Assembly (NCBI GenBank): GCA_963844655.1
Contig: CAWJPA010000004.1
Coordinates: 682,001-746,000 of the forward strand
DNA: 64,000 nt
Direction of reading: 5' to 3'
From: JASHPR01 sp963844655
Lineage (GTDB): Bacteria > Actinomycetota > Actinomycetes > Streptosporangiales > Streptosporangiaceae
Shown here: positions 51,834 through 61,163 of the stretch, in pieces
How the letters are laid out: each line of letters opens with the position of its first letter
How positions within the stretch are numbered: position 1 is the first letter of the stretch
Translations under genes and position numbers: made by a program
The notes under the pieces: model-generated
The model's input: the letters and a program-made list of their open reading frames with translations, nothing else
What the model was told of the DNA's origin: nothing
Database searches by the model: none

Positions 51834-52946
51834 ATGGTCAACCTCTGGGGTCGTCCCTGGGCTCGGCACGAGCTGCTGGCGCGAGTCGGCCGCCTCGACC
51901 AGGTGGCCGGGGTCCAGCTGGTGCAGGCCGGCGACGGCGCCGAACGCGGGGTCAGGCTGCTGCGCTTCACCGCTGGTTCTGGGTTCGGGTTCGAGGTCCT
52001 GGTCGACCGCGGATTCGACATCGGCCGCGCCTGGTTCGGCGGCCAGCCGCTGGCGTGGTGGTCGCCGGTCGGGCTGATCGGCCCCTGGCTGCACGAGTCC
52101 GCCGGGATCGGGTGGTTCCGCGGCTTCCCCGGCGGGCTGGTGTCGACCTGCGGCCTGGACCACACCCTGCTGGGCGGCCCCGACGACGCGTCGGTGTTCA
52201 ACTACCCGCACCGCCAGACCGAGACCTACGGGCTGCACGGCCGCTTCACCGGCCTGCCCGCGCGGCTGGCCGGCTACGGCACGGCCTGGCACGGGGACGA
52301 GTGCGTGCTGTGGGCCGAGGGTGAGGTCGTCCAGGCGGCGGTGTTCGGCGAGCAGCTCACCCTGCACCGGCGGATCGAGGCCGACCTGGGCGGGACCGCG
52401 CTGCGGATCACCGACACCGTGACCAACCTGGGCGCGACCGCGTGCCCGCACATGCTGCTCTACCACTGCAACGTCGGCTTCCCCGTGGTCGACGACGGCG
52501 CCGAGCTGGTCTACCCGGCCGGGCCCGGGGTCTGCGTCAGCGACGCCTGCGATCCCTTTTACCGAGCACTCGTCGCCCCCCGCCCCGACTTCGTCGAGGA
52601 GTGCTACGAGCACGACATGGCGGCCGGCCCGGACGGCATGGTCACCGCCGCGGTGCTGAACCGACGCGCCGGGCTCGGGGTGTACCAGCGGTACCCCCGC
52701 GCCGCGCTGCCGCACCACATCACCTGGCGCCAGCTCGGCAGCGGAACGTACGTGGTCGCGATGGAGCCCAGCACCAACCGGGACGCGGGCAGGATGGACG
52801 CCCGCGCCCGCGGCGAGCTGCAGCACCTGGCCCCGGGCGAGGAGCGCCGCTACACGCTCGAGATCGGCGCCCTGGCCGGCGCCGACGCCATCGACGCCTG
52901 CGCCGACCGCATCCTGTCGCTCGCTGAGGAGGAACAGCATGTCTGA
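51834..52946 (+). CDS. DUF4432 aldose-epimerase-fold protein
   Basis: This 370-aa protein of the galactose-mutarotase-like fold has GFEVLVDRGFDIG and WWSPVGLIGPW early. RIEADLGGTALRITDTVTNLG and HMLLYHCNVGFPVVD are typical DUF4432 blocks. Relatives bind or isomerise sugars; the exact reaction is not known to me. The ATG at 51834 follows AGGAGG. It is the first gene of a tight operon (ATG overlaps at both ends) leading to the kinase and thiolase. Confidence 0.83.
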   Translation: MVNLWGRPWARHELLARVGRLDQVAGVQLVQAGDGAERGVRLLRFTAGSGFGFEVLVDRGFDIGRAWFGGQPLAWWSPVGLIGPWLHESAGIGWFRGFPGGLVSTCGLDHTLLGGPDDASVFNYPHRQTETYGLHGRFTGLPARLAGYGTAWHGDECVLWAEGEVVQAAVFGEQLTLHRRIEADLGGTALRITDTVTNLGATACPHMLLYHCNVGFPVVDDGAELVYPAGPGVCVSDACDPFYRALVAPRPDFVEECYEHDMAAGPDGMVTAAVLNRRAGLGVYQRYPRAALPHHITWRQLGSGTYVVAMEPSTNRDAGRMDARARGELQHLAPGEERRYTLEIGALAGADAIDACADRILSLAEEEQHV

Positions 52947-53451
52947 CACCCGGCAGATCATCACCCCGCCCACGCCCATGAAGATCACGCAGATCGCCGT
53001 GGTGGTCCGCGACATGGAGGCCGCGCTCAAGACCTACACGCAGACCCTGGGCTGGGGCCCGTGGAGCGTGTTCGAGTACGCGCCCCCGCTGCTGCATGAC
53101 ACCCGCGTGGCGGGCGAGCCGGTCGAGTACCGGATGATCGGCGCCGAGGCCATGGTGGACGGGCTCGGCTTCGAGCTCATCCAGCCGGTCAGCGGGCCGA
53201 GCATCTACCAGGAGTTCCTGGACACCCACGGCGAGGGCGTACAGCACATCGCGTGCATGAAGCACTCGACCGAGGACAGCTCGCTGATGCAGGAGCACTG
53301 GCGGTCCAACGGGGCCGAGGTGCTGATGAGCGGCCGGATCGGTGACTCGATCGAGTTCTACTACCTGAACACCGCGCCGATGCTGAAGTTCGTGCTGGAG
53401 TCCGGCAGCGGGCACGCCATCGACCTCAAGCCGACCTACGTCTACCCGTGA
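52939..53451 (+). CDS. VOC-fold (glyoxalase/epimerase-like) protein
   Basis: This 170-aa protein has MKITQIAVVVRDMEAALKTY, EGVQHIACMKH and IEFYYLNTAPMLKF, a Glyoxalase_4-type VOC fold related to methylmalonyl-CoA epimerase. Gln takes the place of the first metal-binding His (QIAVVVRD rather than HxAVVVRD), so the metal site may be altered. GAGGAGG precedes the ATG inside the DUF4432 gene. It may rearrange or epimerise the sugar acid handled by the operon. Confidence 0.8.
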   Translation: MSDTRQIITPPTPMKITQIAVVVRDMEAALKTYTQTLGWGPWSVFEYAPPLLHDTRVAGEPVEYRMIGAEAMVDGLGFELIQPVSGPSIYQEFLDTHGEGVQHIACMKHSTEDSSLMQEHWRSNGAEVLMSGRIGDSIEFYYLNTAPMLKFVLESGSGHAIDLKPTYVYP

Positions 53452-54536
53452 CCCGGGCTGACCCAGTACGGGTCCTGGCCGTCGGCGACCCCTTCATGCC
53501 GGCCGGCCTGTTCACCGCGGCCCTGGCCCGCCTGGGTGACGCCGTCAGCGTGACCGAGCTGCAGATCGCCGCCGCGGCGCCGGCGCCCGCCGCTGCGGCG
53601 GTGCACGAGTACCTCGGCGACCCGGCCGACCTGGTGGCCGCGGTGCCCGGCCACGACGCGCTGCTGGTCCACGGCGCCCCGGTCACCGCGGCGGTCCTGG
53701 ACGCCGCGCCGCTCCGCCTGGTCTGCTGCGCCCGCGGCGGGCCGGTGAACGTCGACGTGGCCGCGGCCAGCGCGCGCGGCATCCCGGTCACGAACGCGCC
53801 CGGGCGCAACGCCGAGGCGGTCGCCGAGCTGACGATCGCCTTCGCCCTGATGCTGATCCGCGGCGTGCCCGCCGCGGCGCGCTTCCTGACCGGCGGCGGG
53901 CAGCATGGCGGCAGCACCTACGAGGGCAGCCAGTTCATCGGCGGCGAGGCGCCGAGCCTGACCCTGGGCCTGGTCGGCCTGGGCCACGTCGGCCAGGAGG
54001 TGGCCGCCCGCGGCCACGCGCTCGGGTTCACGGTGCTGGCCTACGACCCGGTCCCGCCACCCGCCGTCCCGCCCGGCGTGACCATGACCGGGCTCGACGA
54101 CCTGCTGGCCCGCTCGGACCTGGTCTCGCTGCACGCCCGGGCCACCGCGGACAACCGGCACATGTTCGGCGCGGCCGCGTTCGCCCGCATGGCCCCCGGG
54201 GCGTTCTTCATCAACACCGCGCGGGAGTCGCTGGTCGACGAGGACGCCCTGACCCGGGCCCTGGCCAGCGGCCGCCTGGCCGGCGCCGCGCTCGACGTGG
54301 CGGAAATGCGCCCGGCCGGGGACCGCCACCCCCTGCTCGACCTGCCGAACGTCATCATCACGCCGCACATCGCGGGCGCCACCCGCGAGACGCTGCGCCG
54401 CGGGGCCGAGATGGCCGCCGCGGCCGTGGCCAGCCTGGTGGCCGGCGAGGCGCCGGCCCACCTGGTGAACGCGGAGGTGCTGGCCCGAGCGGAGGCTGCG
54501 GTGGCCGGTCCTGGCCGGGGCGGAGGCGGCACGTGA
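53448..54536 (+). CDS. D-isomer-specific 2-hydroxyacid dehydrogenase (SerA-like)
   Basis: This 362-aa NAD-dependent enzyme has the nucleotide motif LGLVGLGHVGQEVA and the catalytic Arg in INTARESLVDE. Glu is in the ALDVAEMRP area and His in TPHIAGATRET. It resembles SerA-type and hydroxypyruvate-reductase-like dehydrogenases but lacks an ACT domain. GTG overlaps the VOC stop (GTGA). The likely role is oxidation of a 2-hydroxy acid or reduction of its keto form within the pathway. Confidence 0.87.
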   Translation: MTRADPVRVLAVGDPFMPAGLFTAALARLGDAVSVTELQIAAAAPAPAAAAVHEYLGDPADLVAAVPGHDALLVHGAPVTAAVLDAAPLRLVCCARGGPVNVDVAAASARGIPVTNAPGRNAEAVAELTIAFALMLIRGVPAAARFLTGGGQHGGSTYEGSQFIGGEAPSLTLGLVGLGHVGQEVAARGHALGFTVLAYDPVPPPAVPPGVTMTGLDDLLARSDLVSLHARATADNRHMFGAAAFARMAPGAFFINTARESLVDEDALTRALASGRLAGAALDVAEMRPAGDRHPLLDLPNVIITPHIAGATRETLRRGAEMAAAAVASLVAGEAPAHLVNAEVLARAEAAVAGPGRGGGGT

Positions 54537-56140
54537 CCGGGCGGGCCGGACCGTACCTGCTCGCGATCGACGCGGGCACCGGGAGCTGCCGGGCGCTCCT
54601 GTTCACCGAGAAAGGCGAGCAGGTGGCGGTGTCGCTGCGGGAGTGGACCCACCACGAGCCGCCCGGGGTCCCCGGCGGGCAGGACTTCGACGTCGAGACC
54701 AACTGGCGGCTGATCGCGGCCTGCATCTCCGGCGCGCTCGCATCCGCGGGCGCGTCGGGCGGCGACGTGGCCGCGGTCGCGGCCACCAGCATGCGCGAGG
54801 GCATCGTGCTGTACGACGCCCGGGGCACCGAGATCTGGGCCTGCCCGAACGTGGACAGCCGCGCCGCCCAGGAGGCCGAGGACCTGATCCGGGAGGGCAA
54901 CGCGGAACGGATCTTCGAGGAGGCGGGCGACTGGGTGTCGATCACCTCCCCGGCCCGGCTGCGCTGGATCGCGCGGCACCGGCCCGACCTGTTCGGCCGG
55001 ATCCACAGCCTGGGCCTGCTCAGCGACTGGATCGTCTACCGGCTGGCCGGGGTCCAGGTCACCGAGCCGTCCTGCGGGTCCAGCTCGGGCATGTTCAGCC
55101 TGGCCCGCCGGACCTGGTCGGAGCGGATCGCGGACATCTGCGGCATCTCCCCGGCCGTGCTGCCCGAGGTGGTGGACCCGGGCACCGTGGTCGGCACGGT
55201 CACCGCCGGGGCCGCGGCGCAGACCGGGCTGACGGCGGGCACGCCGGTGGTGGCCGGCGGGGCCGACACCCAGCTCGGGCTGCTCGGGGCCGGCGTGCGG
55301 GCCGGCGAGTTCACCGTGCTGGCCGGGACCTTCTGGCAGAACACCATGCTGGTGCCCACCCCGCTCATCGACCCGGAGATCAGGCTCAGGACGCTCTGCC
55401 ACGTCACGCCGGGCGAGTGGATGCTCGAGGGCATCGGGTTCTACTGCGGCATGGCGATGCGGTGGTTCCGTGATGCGTTCTGCGACGGCGAGGCCGCGAT
55501 CGCGCGCGGCCGCGGCGTGGACCCGTATGTGGTGATGGAGGAGGGCGCGGCGCAGATCCCGCCCGGCTCCCATGGCGTGTTCGCGATCCTGTCCAACCTG
55601 ATGAACGCCCGCCGGTGGGTGCACGCCAGCCCGTCGTTTGTCGGCTTCGACCTCGGCGATCCGGCCGGGAGCGGGCGCGCGGCCTGCGTGCGCGCGATCG
55701 AGGAGGCGGCCGCGTACGTGGTCCGCGGCCACCTCGGCATCATCGCCGGGCTCACCGGCGCGGACGTCACCGAGCTGACGTTCAGCGGCGGCGCGGCCAA
55801 GGGCCGGCTGTGGCCCCAGGTCATCGCGGACGTGCTCGGGCTGCCGGTCCACGTTCCGGCGGTGACCGAGAGCAGCGCGCTGGGCGCGGCCCTGTGCGCG
55901 GGCCGGGGGGCGGGGATCTACTCCAGCCTGACCGAACTGGAGCCGGCGCTGCGCCAGCGCGCGGCCACGTTCGAGCCGCGGCCCGAGGCCGTCGCCGTCT
56001 ACGACGACAGCTACGCCCGGTGGCGGCAGATCTACCCGCGGATGCTCGAGCTGTCCGAGGACGGCCTGGTCAACCCGCTGTGGCGCGCCGCGGGCTCGGG
56101 TGCCCTGCCGCGGGGTGACCAGGCCGGGACCGAAGCGTAA
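54533..56140 (+). CDS. lsrK: LsrK-like autoinducer-2 kinase (FGGY family)
   Basis: This 535-aa FGGY kinase is much closer to LsrK than to xylulokinase by recalled motifs: YLLAIDAGTGSCRALLF, AATSMREGIVLYDARG, IWACPNVDSRAAQE, GTFWQNTM and FYCGMAMRWFRDAFC. LsrK phosphorylates the open form of AI-2 (DPD). The late GRGAGIYSSLTEL and the ending LVNPLWRA also fit. The start is GTG at 54533, overlapping the dehydrogenase stop. The Lsr importer is absent nearby, so the physiological substrate may be a different linear ketose; identity as an LsrK homologue is firm, activity is inferred. Confidence 0.85.
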   Translation: MTGRAGPYLLAIDAGTGSCRALLFTEKGEQVAVSLREWTHHEPPGVPGGQDFDVETNWRLIAACISGALASAGASGGDVAAVAATSMREGIVLYDARGTEIWACPNVDSRAAQEAEDLIREGNAERIFEEAGDWVSITSPARLRWIARHRPDLFGRIHSLGLLSDWIVYRLAGVQVTEPSCGSSSGMFSLARRTWSERIADICGISPAVLPEVVDPGTVVGTVTAGAAAQTGLTAGTPVVAGGADTQLGLLGAGVRAGEFTVLAGTFWQNTMLVPTPLIDPEIRLRTLCHVTPGEWMLEGIGFYCGMAMRWFRDAFCDGEAAIARGRGVDPYVVMEEGAAQIPPGSHGVFAILSNLMNARRWVHASPSFVGFDLGDPAGSGRAACVRAIEEAAAYVVRGHLGIIAGLTGADVTELTFSGGAAKGRLWPQVIADVLGLPVHVPAVTESSALGAALCAGRGAGIYSSLTELEPALRQRAATFEPRPEAVAVYDDSYARWRQIYPRMLELSEDGLVNPLWRAAGSGALPRGDQAGTEA

Positions 56141-56161
56141 CGGAACCTGAAGGAGTTAGTG

Positions 56162-57013
56162 ATGACGGACAGCGACCGGTTCTCGCCGTCGGTGCCAGCC
56201 CGCGCCGAGCCGTACCCGCTGAAGGGGTCGGCCGGGCTGGACTGGGGCATGCAGAACCGGCTGGCGCGGGTGTTCCGGGCCGCCACCGGGCGGACGGTGA
56301 TGCTGGCCATCGACCACGGCTACTTCCAGGGCCCGACCACCGGCCTGGAGCGGGTGGACCTGTCGATCGTGCCGCTGCTCGGCCACGCCGACGCGCTGAT
56401 GACCACCCGCGGCATGGTCAGGTCCACGATCCCGCCGGCGTCCGGCGTCCCGATCGTGCTGCGGGCCAGCGGCGGGCCCAGCATCCTGCGGGAGCTGTCC
56501 GACGAGCAGATCGCGGTCAGCATGGAGGACGCGGCGCGGATCAACGCCTCGGCGGTCGCGGTGCAGGTGTTCATCGGCGGCGAGTTCGAGACCCAGTCGG
56601 TGCGCAACATGACCCGGCTGGTGGACGAGAGCCAGCGGTTCGGGATCCCGGTGCTCGCGGTCACCGCGGTGGGCAAGGAGCTCACCCGCGACGCCAGGTA
56701 CCTGCGGCTGGCCACCCGGATCTGCGCCGAGCTCGGCGCGCACGTGGTCAAGACCTACCACTGCGCCGAGGATTTCGACACGGTGACCGCCGCCTGCCCG
56801 GTGCCGGTGGTCATGGCCGGCGGCAAGAAGCTGCCCGCCCTCGACGCCCTCACGATGGCGTACCGCGCGGTCGAGGAGGGCGCGGCCGGCGTCGACATGG
56901 GCCGCAACATCTTCCAGAGCGACGACCCGGTCGCGATGATCCGCGCGATCCGCGCGGTGGTGCACGAATCAGCCAAGCCGCAGGCGGCTTACGACCAGTT
57001 CCTCCGGAGGTGA
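56162..57013 (+). CDS. lsrF: LsrF-like 3-hydroxy-5-phosphonooxypentane-2,4-dione thiolase
   Basis: This 283-aa class I aldolase-like barrel follows E. coli LsrF almost block for block: LDWGMQNRLARVF, TVMLAIDHGYFQGPTTGLER, VGKELTRDARYL, VVKTYH with the Schiff-base Lys197, VMAGGKKLPALDAL and GVDMGRNIFQS. LsrF transfers an acetyl group from phospho-AI-2 derived dione to CoA. ATG 56162 has AGGAG six bases before. It follows the kinase by 21 bases, and the cyclase gene begins eight bases past its SD. LsrG, which normally forms the dione, is not seen. Confidence 0.88.
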   Translation: MTDSDRFSPSVPARAEPYPLKGSAGLDWGMQNRLARVFRAATGRTVMLAIDHGYFQGPTTGLERVDLSIVPLLGHADALMTTRGMVRSTIPPASGVPIVLRASGGPSILRELSDEQIAVSMEDAARINASAVAVQVFIGGEFETQSVRNMTRLVDESQRFGIPVLAVTAVGKELTRDARYLRLATRICAELGAHVVKTYHCAEDFDTVTAACPVPVVMAGGKKLPALDALTMAYRAVEEGAAGVDMGRNIFQSDDPVAMIRAIRAVVHESAKPQAAYDQFLRR

Positions 57014-57018
57014 GCACG

Positions 57019-57993
57019 GTGAGCGAGACCACGACAGCCAAGCTGACGCCGCCCGCGCCGGTGACGTTGCGTGAATTCGACGAGATGTTCCACGCGGTCA
57101 AGAACTGGGGCCGCTGGGGCGACGACGACGAGCTGGGGACGCTCAACTACCTCACGCCGGAGATGGTCGCGGCCGCGGCCGGGCTGGTCAGGTCCGGGCG
57201 GCGGGCCACGATGGCCATCCCCATGAACACCGCGGCCGGGCCGGACAACCCGAGCCCGGTGATCTACCACGTGGTGCAGGGGCACGACATCGACATCCGC
57301 TCGTCCGGGGTGACGTTCGCCACCGACTTCCTGGGCCTGGCCTTCCACGGCGACTGCCACACCCACATGGACGCGCTGTGCCACATCGCATACCAGGGCC
57401 TCGTGTACAACGGGCGGCCCGCCCAGGAGGTCATGACCTCCCAGGGCGCCACCGCGCTCGACGTGACCACGTACAGCGACGGGCTGGTGGGCAAGGGCGT
57501 GCTGCTCGACGTGCCGCGGTTCCGCGGGGTCAAGTGGCTCGAGCCGGGCGAGGCGGTGACCCGCGCGGAGCTCGAGGCGGTCGAGGAGGCCCAGGGGGTC
57601 AGGCTGGGCGAGGGCGACATCATGGTCTTCCGCACCGGGCACCACCGGCGCAGGCTTGAGCTCGGCGCGTGGAGCAACGACTACCCGCCGGCCGGGCAGG
57701 GCAAGGCTGGCCTGCACATCGACACGATCCCCTGGATGCATGAACGCAAAATCTCGGCGTTCCTGCCGGATGGCGACGGTGAGACGGTCCCGAGCAATGT
57801 CGAAGGCGTTCTCTACCCGATTCATCCGCTCCAGGTGACGGCCATGGGGATGTTCGCGTCCGACAGCCTGCAGCTCGAGGACGTGGCCCGGGCCTGCGAG
57901 GAAGAAGGCCGGTTCGAGTTCATGGTCGTCGGCCTGCCGCTGCGGCTGCCCCGCGGGACGGGCTCGCCGTGGAACCCGATCGCGATCTTCTGA
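57019..57993 (+). CDS. Cyclase family metal-dependent hydrolase (kynurenine formamidase-like)
   Basis: This 324-aa protein belongs to the cyclase/KynB-like family with the metal site FHGDCHTHMDALCHI (HxxxHxD...H type) and MVFRTGHHRRRLE. It is longer than KynB and resembles the putative cyclases next to sugar or aromatic catabolic genes. I chose GTG 57019 because GGAGG (57006-57010) lies eight bases before it; GTG 57010 is an alternative overlapping the LsrF stop. It may hydrolyse a lactone or formamide in the pathway. Confidence 0.82.
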   Translation: MSETTTAKLTPPAPVTLREFDEMFHAVKNWGRWGDDDELGTLNYLTPEMVAAAAGLVRSGRRATMAIPMNTAAGPDNPSPVIYHVVQGHDIDIRSSGVTFATDFLGLAFHGDCHTHMDALCHIAYQGLVYNGRPAQEVMTSQGATALDVTTYSDGLVGKGVLLDVPRFRGVKWLEPGEAVTRAELEAVEEAQGVRLGEGDIMVFRTGHHRRRLELGAWSNDYPPAGQGKAGLHIDTIPWMHERKISAFLPDGDGETVPSNVEGVLYPIHPLQVTAMGMFASDSLQLEDVARACEEEGRFEFMVVGLPLRLPRGTGSPWNPIAIF

Positions 57994-58004
57994 GGGGAGC
58001 TGTT

Positions 58005-58772
58005 ATGGAGCGGCGTTTCGAGGGCAAGGTCGCGCTGGTCACCGGCGCGACGACCGGCATCGGGCAGGCCACCGCCATCCGGCTGGCCGCTGAGGGCGCG
58101 CTGGTCGGGGTGAACCACCTGCCCGGCCAGGACCCGGACGTGACGCTGGGGCCGATCGCCGAGGCGGGTGGCGAGGGGTTCGCCGTGACGGCCGACATGC
58201 GCGACCCTGAGCAGGTCACGGCCATGGTGCGCACGGTGGCGGCGCGCGGCGGGCGGCTGGACTGCGTGGTGTCGAACGCGGCCATCAACCCGCTGATGAC
58301 GTGGGACGAGACCAGCCTGGAGGACTTCAACAAGCTGTTCGAGACCAACGTCAGGGGCACCTGGGTGGTGTGCACGGAAGCGGCCAAGCAGATGATCCGC
58401 GAGGATCACGGCGGCGCGATCGCCTGCGTGAGCTCGATCTCGGCGCACGTGGGCGCGCCGGGCCAGACCGCGTACTGCGGCACCAAGGGCGCGATCAGCA
58501 TGCTGGTCAAGGCGCTCGGCTGCGACCTGGGCGGGCACGGTATCCGGGTGAACGCGGTCGAGCCGGGCTGGGTGAAGACGCCGATGAGCGAGCCGTTGCT
58601 GGACGACCCCGAGGTGCTGAAGTATTACGTCGACCGGATCCCGCTGCACCGGGGCGCGGAGCCGTCCGAGCTCGCGGGCGCGATCGCCTTCCTGCTCTCC
58701 CCCGACGCCAGCTACGTGAACGCCGCCACGTTGCTGGTGGACGCCGGCTTCATCGTGAACGCGGAGCTGTAG
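58005..58772 (+). CDS. SDR family oxidoreductase
   Basis: This 255-aa SDR has VALVTGATTGIGQAT, VVSNAAINPL in place of NNAG, and the active-site Ser in SSISAHVGAPGQ with YCGTK. The C-terminal GAIAFLLSPDASYVNAATLLVDAGF is typical of glucose-1-dehydrogenase-like members. ATG 58005 follows GGGGAG at good spacing, so the long open frame before it is not used. It follows the cyclase by 11 bases. Confidence 0.87.
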   Translation: MERRFEGKVALVTGATTGIGQATAIRLAAEGALVGVNHLPGQDPDVTLGPIAEAGGEGFAVTADMRDPEQVTAMVRTVAARGGRLDCVVSNAAINPLMTWDETSLEDFNKLFETNVRGTWVVCTEAAKQMIREDHGGAIACVSSISAHVGAPGQTAYCGTKGAISMLVKALGCDLGGHGIRVNAVEPGWVKTPMSEPLLDDPEVLKYYVDRIPLHRGAEPSELAGAIAFLLSPDASYVNAATLLVDAGFIVNAEL

Positions 58773-58821
58773 GAGGCCTCGTGGCGCTGCACCTGCGCGG
58801 CCGGGGCCCGGCGGTCCGGCG

Positions 58822-59931
58822 ATGACCGGCCGGCTCACCCTGCTGCGGGAGGGAATCAGGCAGCCGCTGCCGCTGGCCTACCATCCCCTCTACCGGTTCT
58901 ACGAGGGCGGCTCGCAGACCCGGGCGTTCCGCGGGCTGCCTGAGCATCCCGACGACTGGTGGTCCGAGGACTGGGTGGGCTCGTGCACCCGGGCCGGCAA
59001 CGACGACCCGGGCGGCGAGCCGCAGGGCCTGAGCCGGATTGAGGTGCCGGGCGTCGGCTCGGTCACGCTCGCCGACGTCGTCACGGCCCTGCCCGAGGAG
59101 ATGGTCGGCGCGCGGTTTGCCGAGCGGTGGGGATCGATCACCGGGGTGCTGGTCAAGCTGCTGTCGCCCGCGGGCCAGGTGCCGCTGCACGCGCACCCGA
59201 CGCGGGACTGGGCGCGGCAGCACCTCGGGTCGCCGTTCGGCAAGACCGAGGCGTGGATCCTGCTGGACACCCCCGGCGACGGCGCCGAGCCCGCCTACGC
59301 CGGGGTCGGGTTCACCCCCGGCATCGACAGGGACTGGTTCGCGGCCGCGGTGCGCTGCCACGACAACGCGGCCATCCGGGGCACGCTGCACCGGACCGAT
59401 GTCCACCCGGGCGAGGTGTACGTGGCGCACGCCGGGGTCCCGCACTACCTCGGGCCGCGGATCTCGTTCATCGAGGTCCAGGAGCCCACCGACCACATCG
59501 TGATCCCGGAGACGTCCGGGGACGACGACGCCGGGGCCACCATGGGGCTGGGCTGGGACCTGGCCCTCGACATGATCGATTACACGGGCACCGACGCCGG
59601 GCATGCGTTCGCCCGGGCCCGCCAGCAGCCGCGCGTGCTGCGCACCAGCCACTCCTCTCGCGAGGTGCGCCTGTTCGCCGACGACGTGCTCCGCTTCTTC
59701 GACGCCACCGCGCTGGAGGCCGAGGACGAGATCGAGGTGAGCGACGGGCGCTTCTCGATCGCGATCGTGACCTCGGGCGCCGGGTCGATCGAGGGTGACT
59801 TCGGGCGGCTGCCGGTCGGGCGGGGCGAGACGTTCGCGCTGCCGGCCAGCCTGGCCTTCCGCGTGCGCGCCGAACGAGAACCAGTCCGTATCGTCCGCTG
59901 CCTCGGCCCGGCCGCGGATGACCACGCCTAG
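58822..59931 (+). CDS. Class I mannose-6-phosphate isomerase-like cupin
   Basis: This 369-aa protein has the type I PMI pattern: a metal site in VPLHAHPTRDW and FGKTEAWILLD (His, His, Glu), a second in VAHAGVPHYLG and RISFIEVQEPTDH. Two cupin domains are seen. It is related to, but divergent from, ManA, so the substrate may be another aldose or ketose phosphate, in line with the kinase in this cluster. The start is ATG 58822 with no strong SD. Confidence 0.8.
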   Translation: MTGRLTLLREGIRQPLPLAYHPLYRFYEGGSQTRAFRGLPEHPDDWWSEDWVGSCTRAGNDDPGGEPQGLSRIEVPGVGSVTLADVVTALPEEMVGARFAERWGSITGVLVKLLSPAGQVPLHAHPTRDWARQHLGSPFGKTEAWILLDTPGDGAEPAYAGVGFTPGIDRDWFAAAVRCHDNAAIRGTLHRTDVHPGEVYVAHAGVPHYLGPRISFIEVQEPTDHIVIPETSGDDDAGATMGLGWDLALDMIDYTGTDAGHAFARARQQPRVLRTSHSSREVRLFADDVLRFFDATALEAEDEIEVSDGRFSIAIVTSGAGSIEGDFGRLPVGRGETFALPASLAFRVRAEREPVRIVRCLGPAADDHA

Positions 59932-59940
59932 GAGGTACCG

Positions 59941-61098
59941 ATGCTGGATGCCGCGCAGATTCTGGACGAGGCCTACGAGCGGGCCAGGCGCGAGTACGGG
60001 GACGCCATCGGCCAGCGGCGTGCGGACCTGGTCACCCCCGCGCTGGTGCTCGACGCCGACGCGGCGCAGCGCAACATCGACCACATGGCCGCCGAGCTCA
60101 CCCGGATGGGCGCGGCCACGATCCGCCCGCACTACAAGACGCACAAGAGCCCGGACCTGGCCCGGCGCCAGGTGCAGGCGGGCGCGGGCGGGCTGTCCAT
60201 GGCCACGGTCTGGGAGGCGGCCATCCTGGCCGCGGCCGGGATGGACGACCTGTTCGTGGTCAATACGGTGGCCCATCCGGCCAAGATCCGGATGCTCGCC
60301 GAACTGGCCCGCGACCACCGGATTCTGGTCGCGGTGGACGAGGCGCCCAACGCCGAGGCGCACTCGGCCGCCGCGGTGAAGGCCGGGTCCACGCTGGGGA
60401 TCATGGTCGAGGTCGACACCGGCATGGACCGCTGCGGGGTGGACACCGCCCAGGACTGCCTGGCGCTGGCCCGGCACGTAACGGACCTGCCCGGGCTGCG
60501 GTTCGACGGCATCACCGGGTACGAGGGGCACTGCTCGCTGACCTTCGACAACGTGCTGCGGCACCAGCGCCAGCGCGAGGCGATGAACTTCTTCACCAGC
60601 GTGGCCGGGCTGCTGGAGTCACACGGCATCCCGTGCCCGATCCGATCCGCAGGCGGGATCGCCACCTGGAACTGGACGGCGGCCTTCCCCGGCCTCACCG
60701 AGATCCAGGCCGGCACGTACGTGGTCATGGACAACTTCCACGGCCAGATGGTGCCGGACTTCGAGCACTCGCTCACGATCCAGGCCACGGTGATCAGCAG
60801 GCAGAGCGACAAGGTGATCGTGGACGCGGGCAACAAGTCGGTGGCCGATCCCGCCGACGTGAGCATCGTCGGTCACGACCTCAAGGTGTTCCGGTTCGAC
60901 GAAGAGCACGGCATCTTCGCCGCGCCGGACGGGTCGTCCCTGCGGGTCGGCGACGCCGTGGCGCTCGTGCCCGGGTACTCGCCGTCGACCGTGAACTGGT
61001 ACGACGTCTACCACGTGGTCCGCGACGGCGTCGTCACCGACATCTGGCCGATCATCCCGCGCGGCCCCGGCCACCACGGCCTCGCCAGCGTGGGATAG
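59941..61098 (+). CDS. D-threonine aldolase/D-serine dehydratase-like PLP enzyme
   Basis: This 385-aa alanine-racemase-fold (type III) PLP protein has the Schiff-base lysine in RPHYKTHKS (Lys66), a VEVDTGMDRCGV segment and IRSAGGIATWNW. A C-terminal metal-linked domain follows (NKSVADPADVSIVG, FDEEHGIFAAPDG). The D-TA family cleaves or dehydrates beta-hydroxy D-amino acids. GGAGG precedes ATG 59941. It closes the operon part before a hairpin and the permease promoter. Confidence 0.87.
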   Translation: MLDAAQILDEAYERARREYGDAIGQRRADLVTPALVLDADAAQRNIDHMAAELTRMGAATIRPHYKTHKSPDLARRQVQAGAGGLSMATVWEAAILAAAGMDDLFVVNTVAHPAKIRMLAELARDHRILVAVDEAPNAEAHSAAAVKAGSTLGIMVEVDTGMDRCGVDTAQDCLALARHVTDLPGLRFDGITGYEGHCSLTFDNVLRHQRQREAMNFFTSVAGLLESHGIPCPIRSAGGIATWNWTAAFPGLTEIQAGTYVVMDNFHGQMVPDFEHSLTIQATVISRQSDKVIVDAGNKSVADPADVSIVGHDLKVFRFDEEHGIFAAPDGSSLRVGDAVALVPGYSPSTVNWYDVYHVVRDGVVTDIWPIIPRGPGHHGLASVG

Positions 61099-61163
61099 GC
61101 GGGACGCTCCACCCCCTGCGGGCCGCCCCCCGCCCCCACCGGCCCGGTTCCGGGCGTCCCGCC
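61098..61163 (+). terminator. Large stem with 10-bp perfect base, end of D-TA-like gene
   Basis: GGCGGGACGC (61098-61107) pairs perfectly with GCGTCCCGCC (61154-61163); the 46-base interior is C/G-rich and can fold further. It begins at the stop codon of the aldolase gene and is followed by no U-tract. It probably terminates the upstream operon. Confidence 0.5.

Noticed and set aside
54533..56140. Ordinary xylulokinase or glycerol kinase
   Set aside because: FGGY fold is shared, but the SMREGIVLY, IWACPNVD and FRDAFC blocks match LsrK rather than XylB or GlpK.
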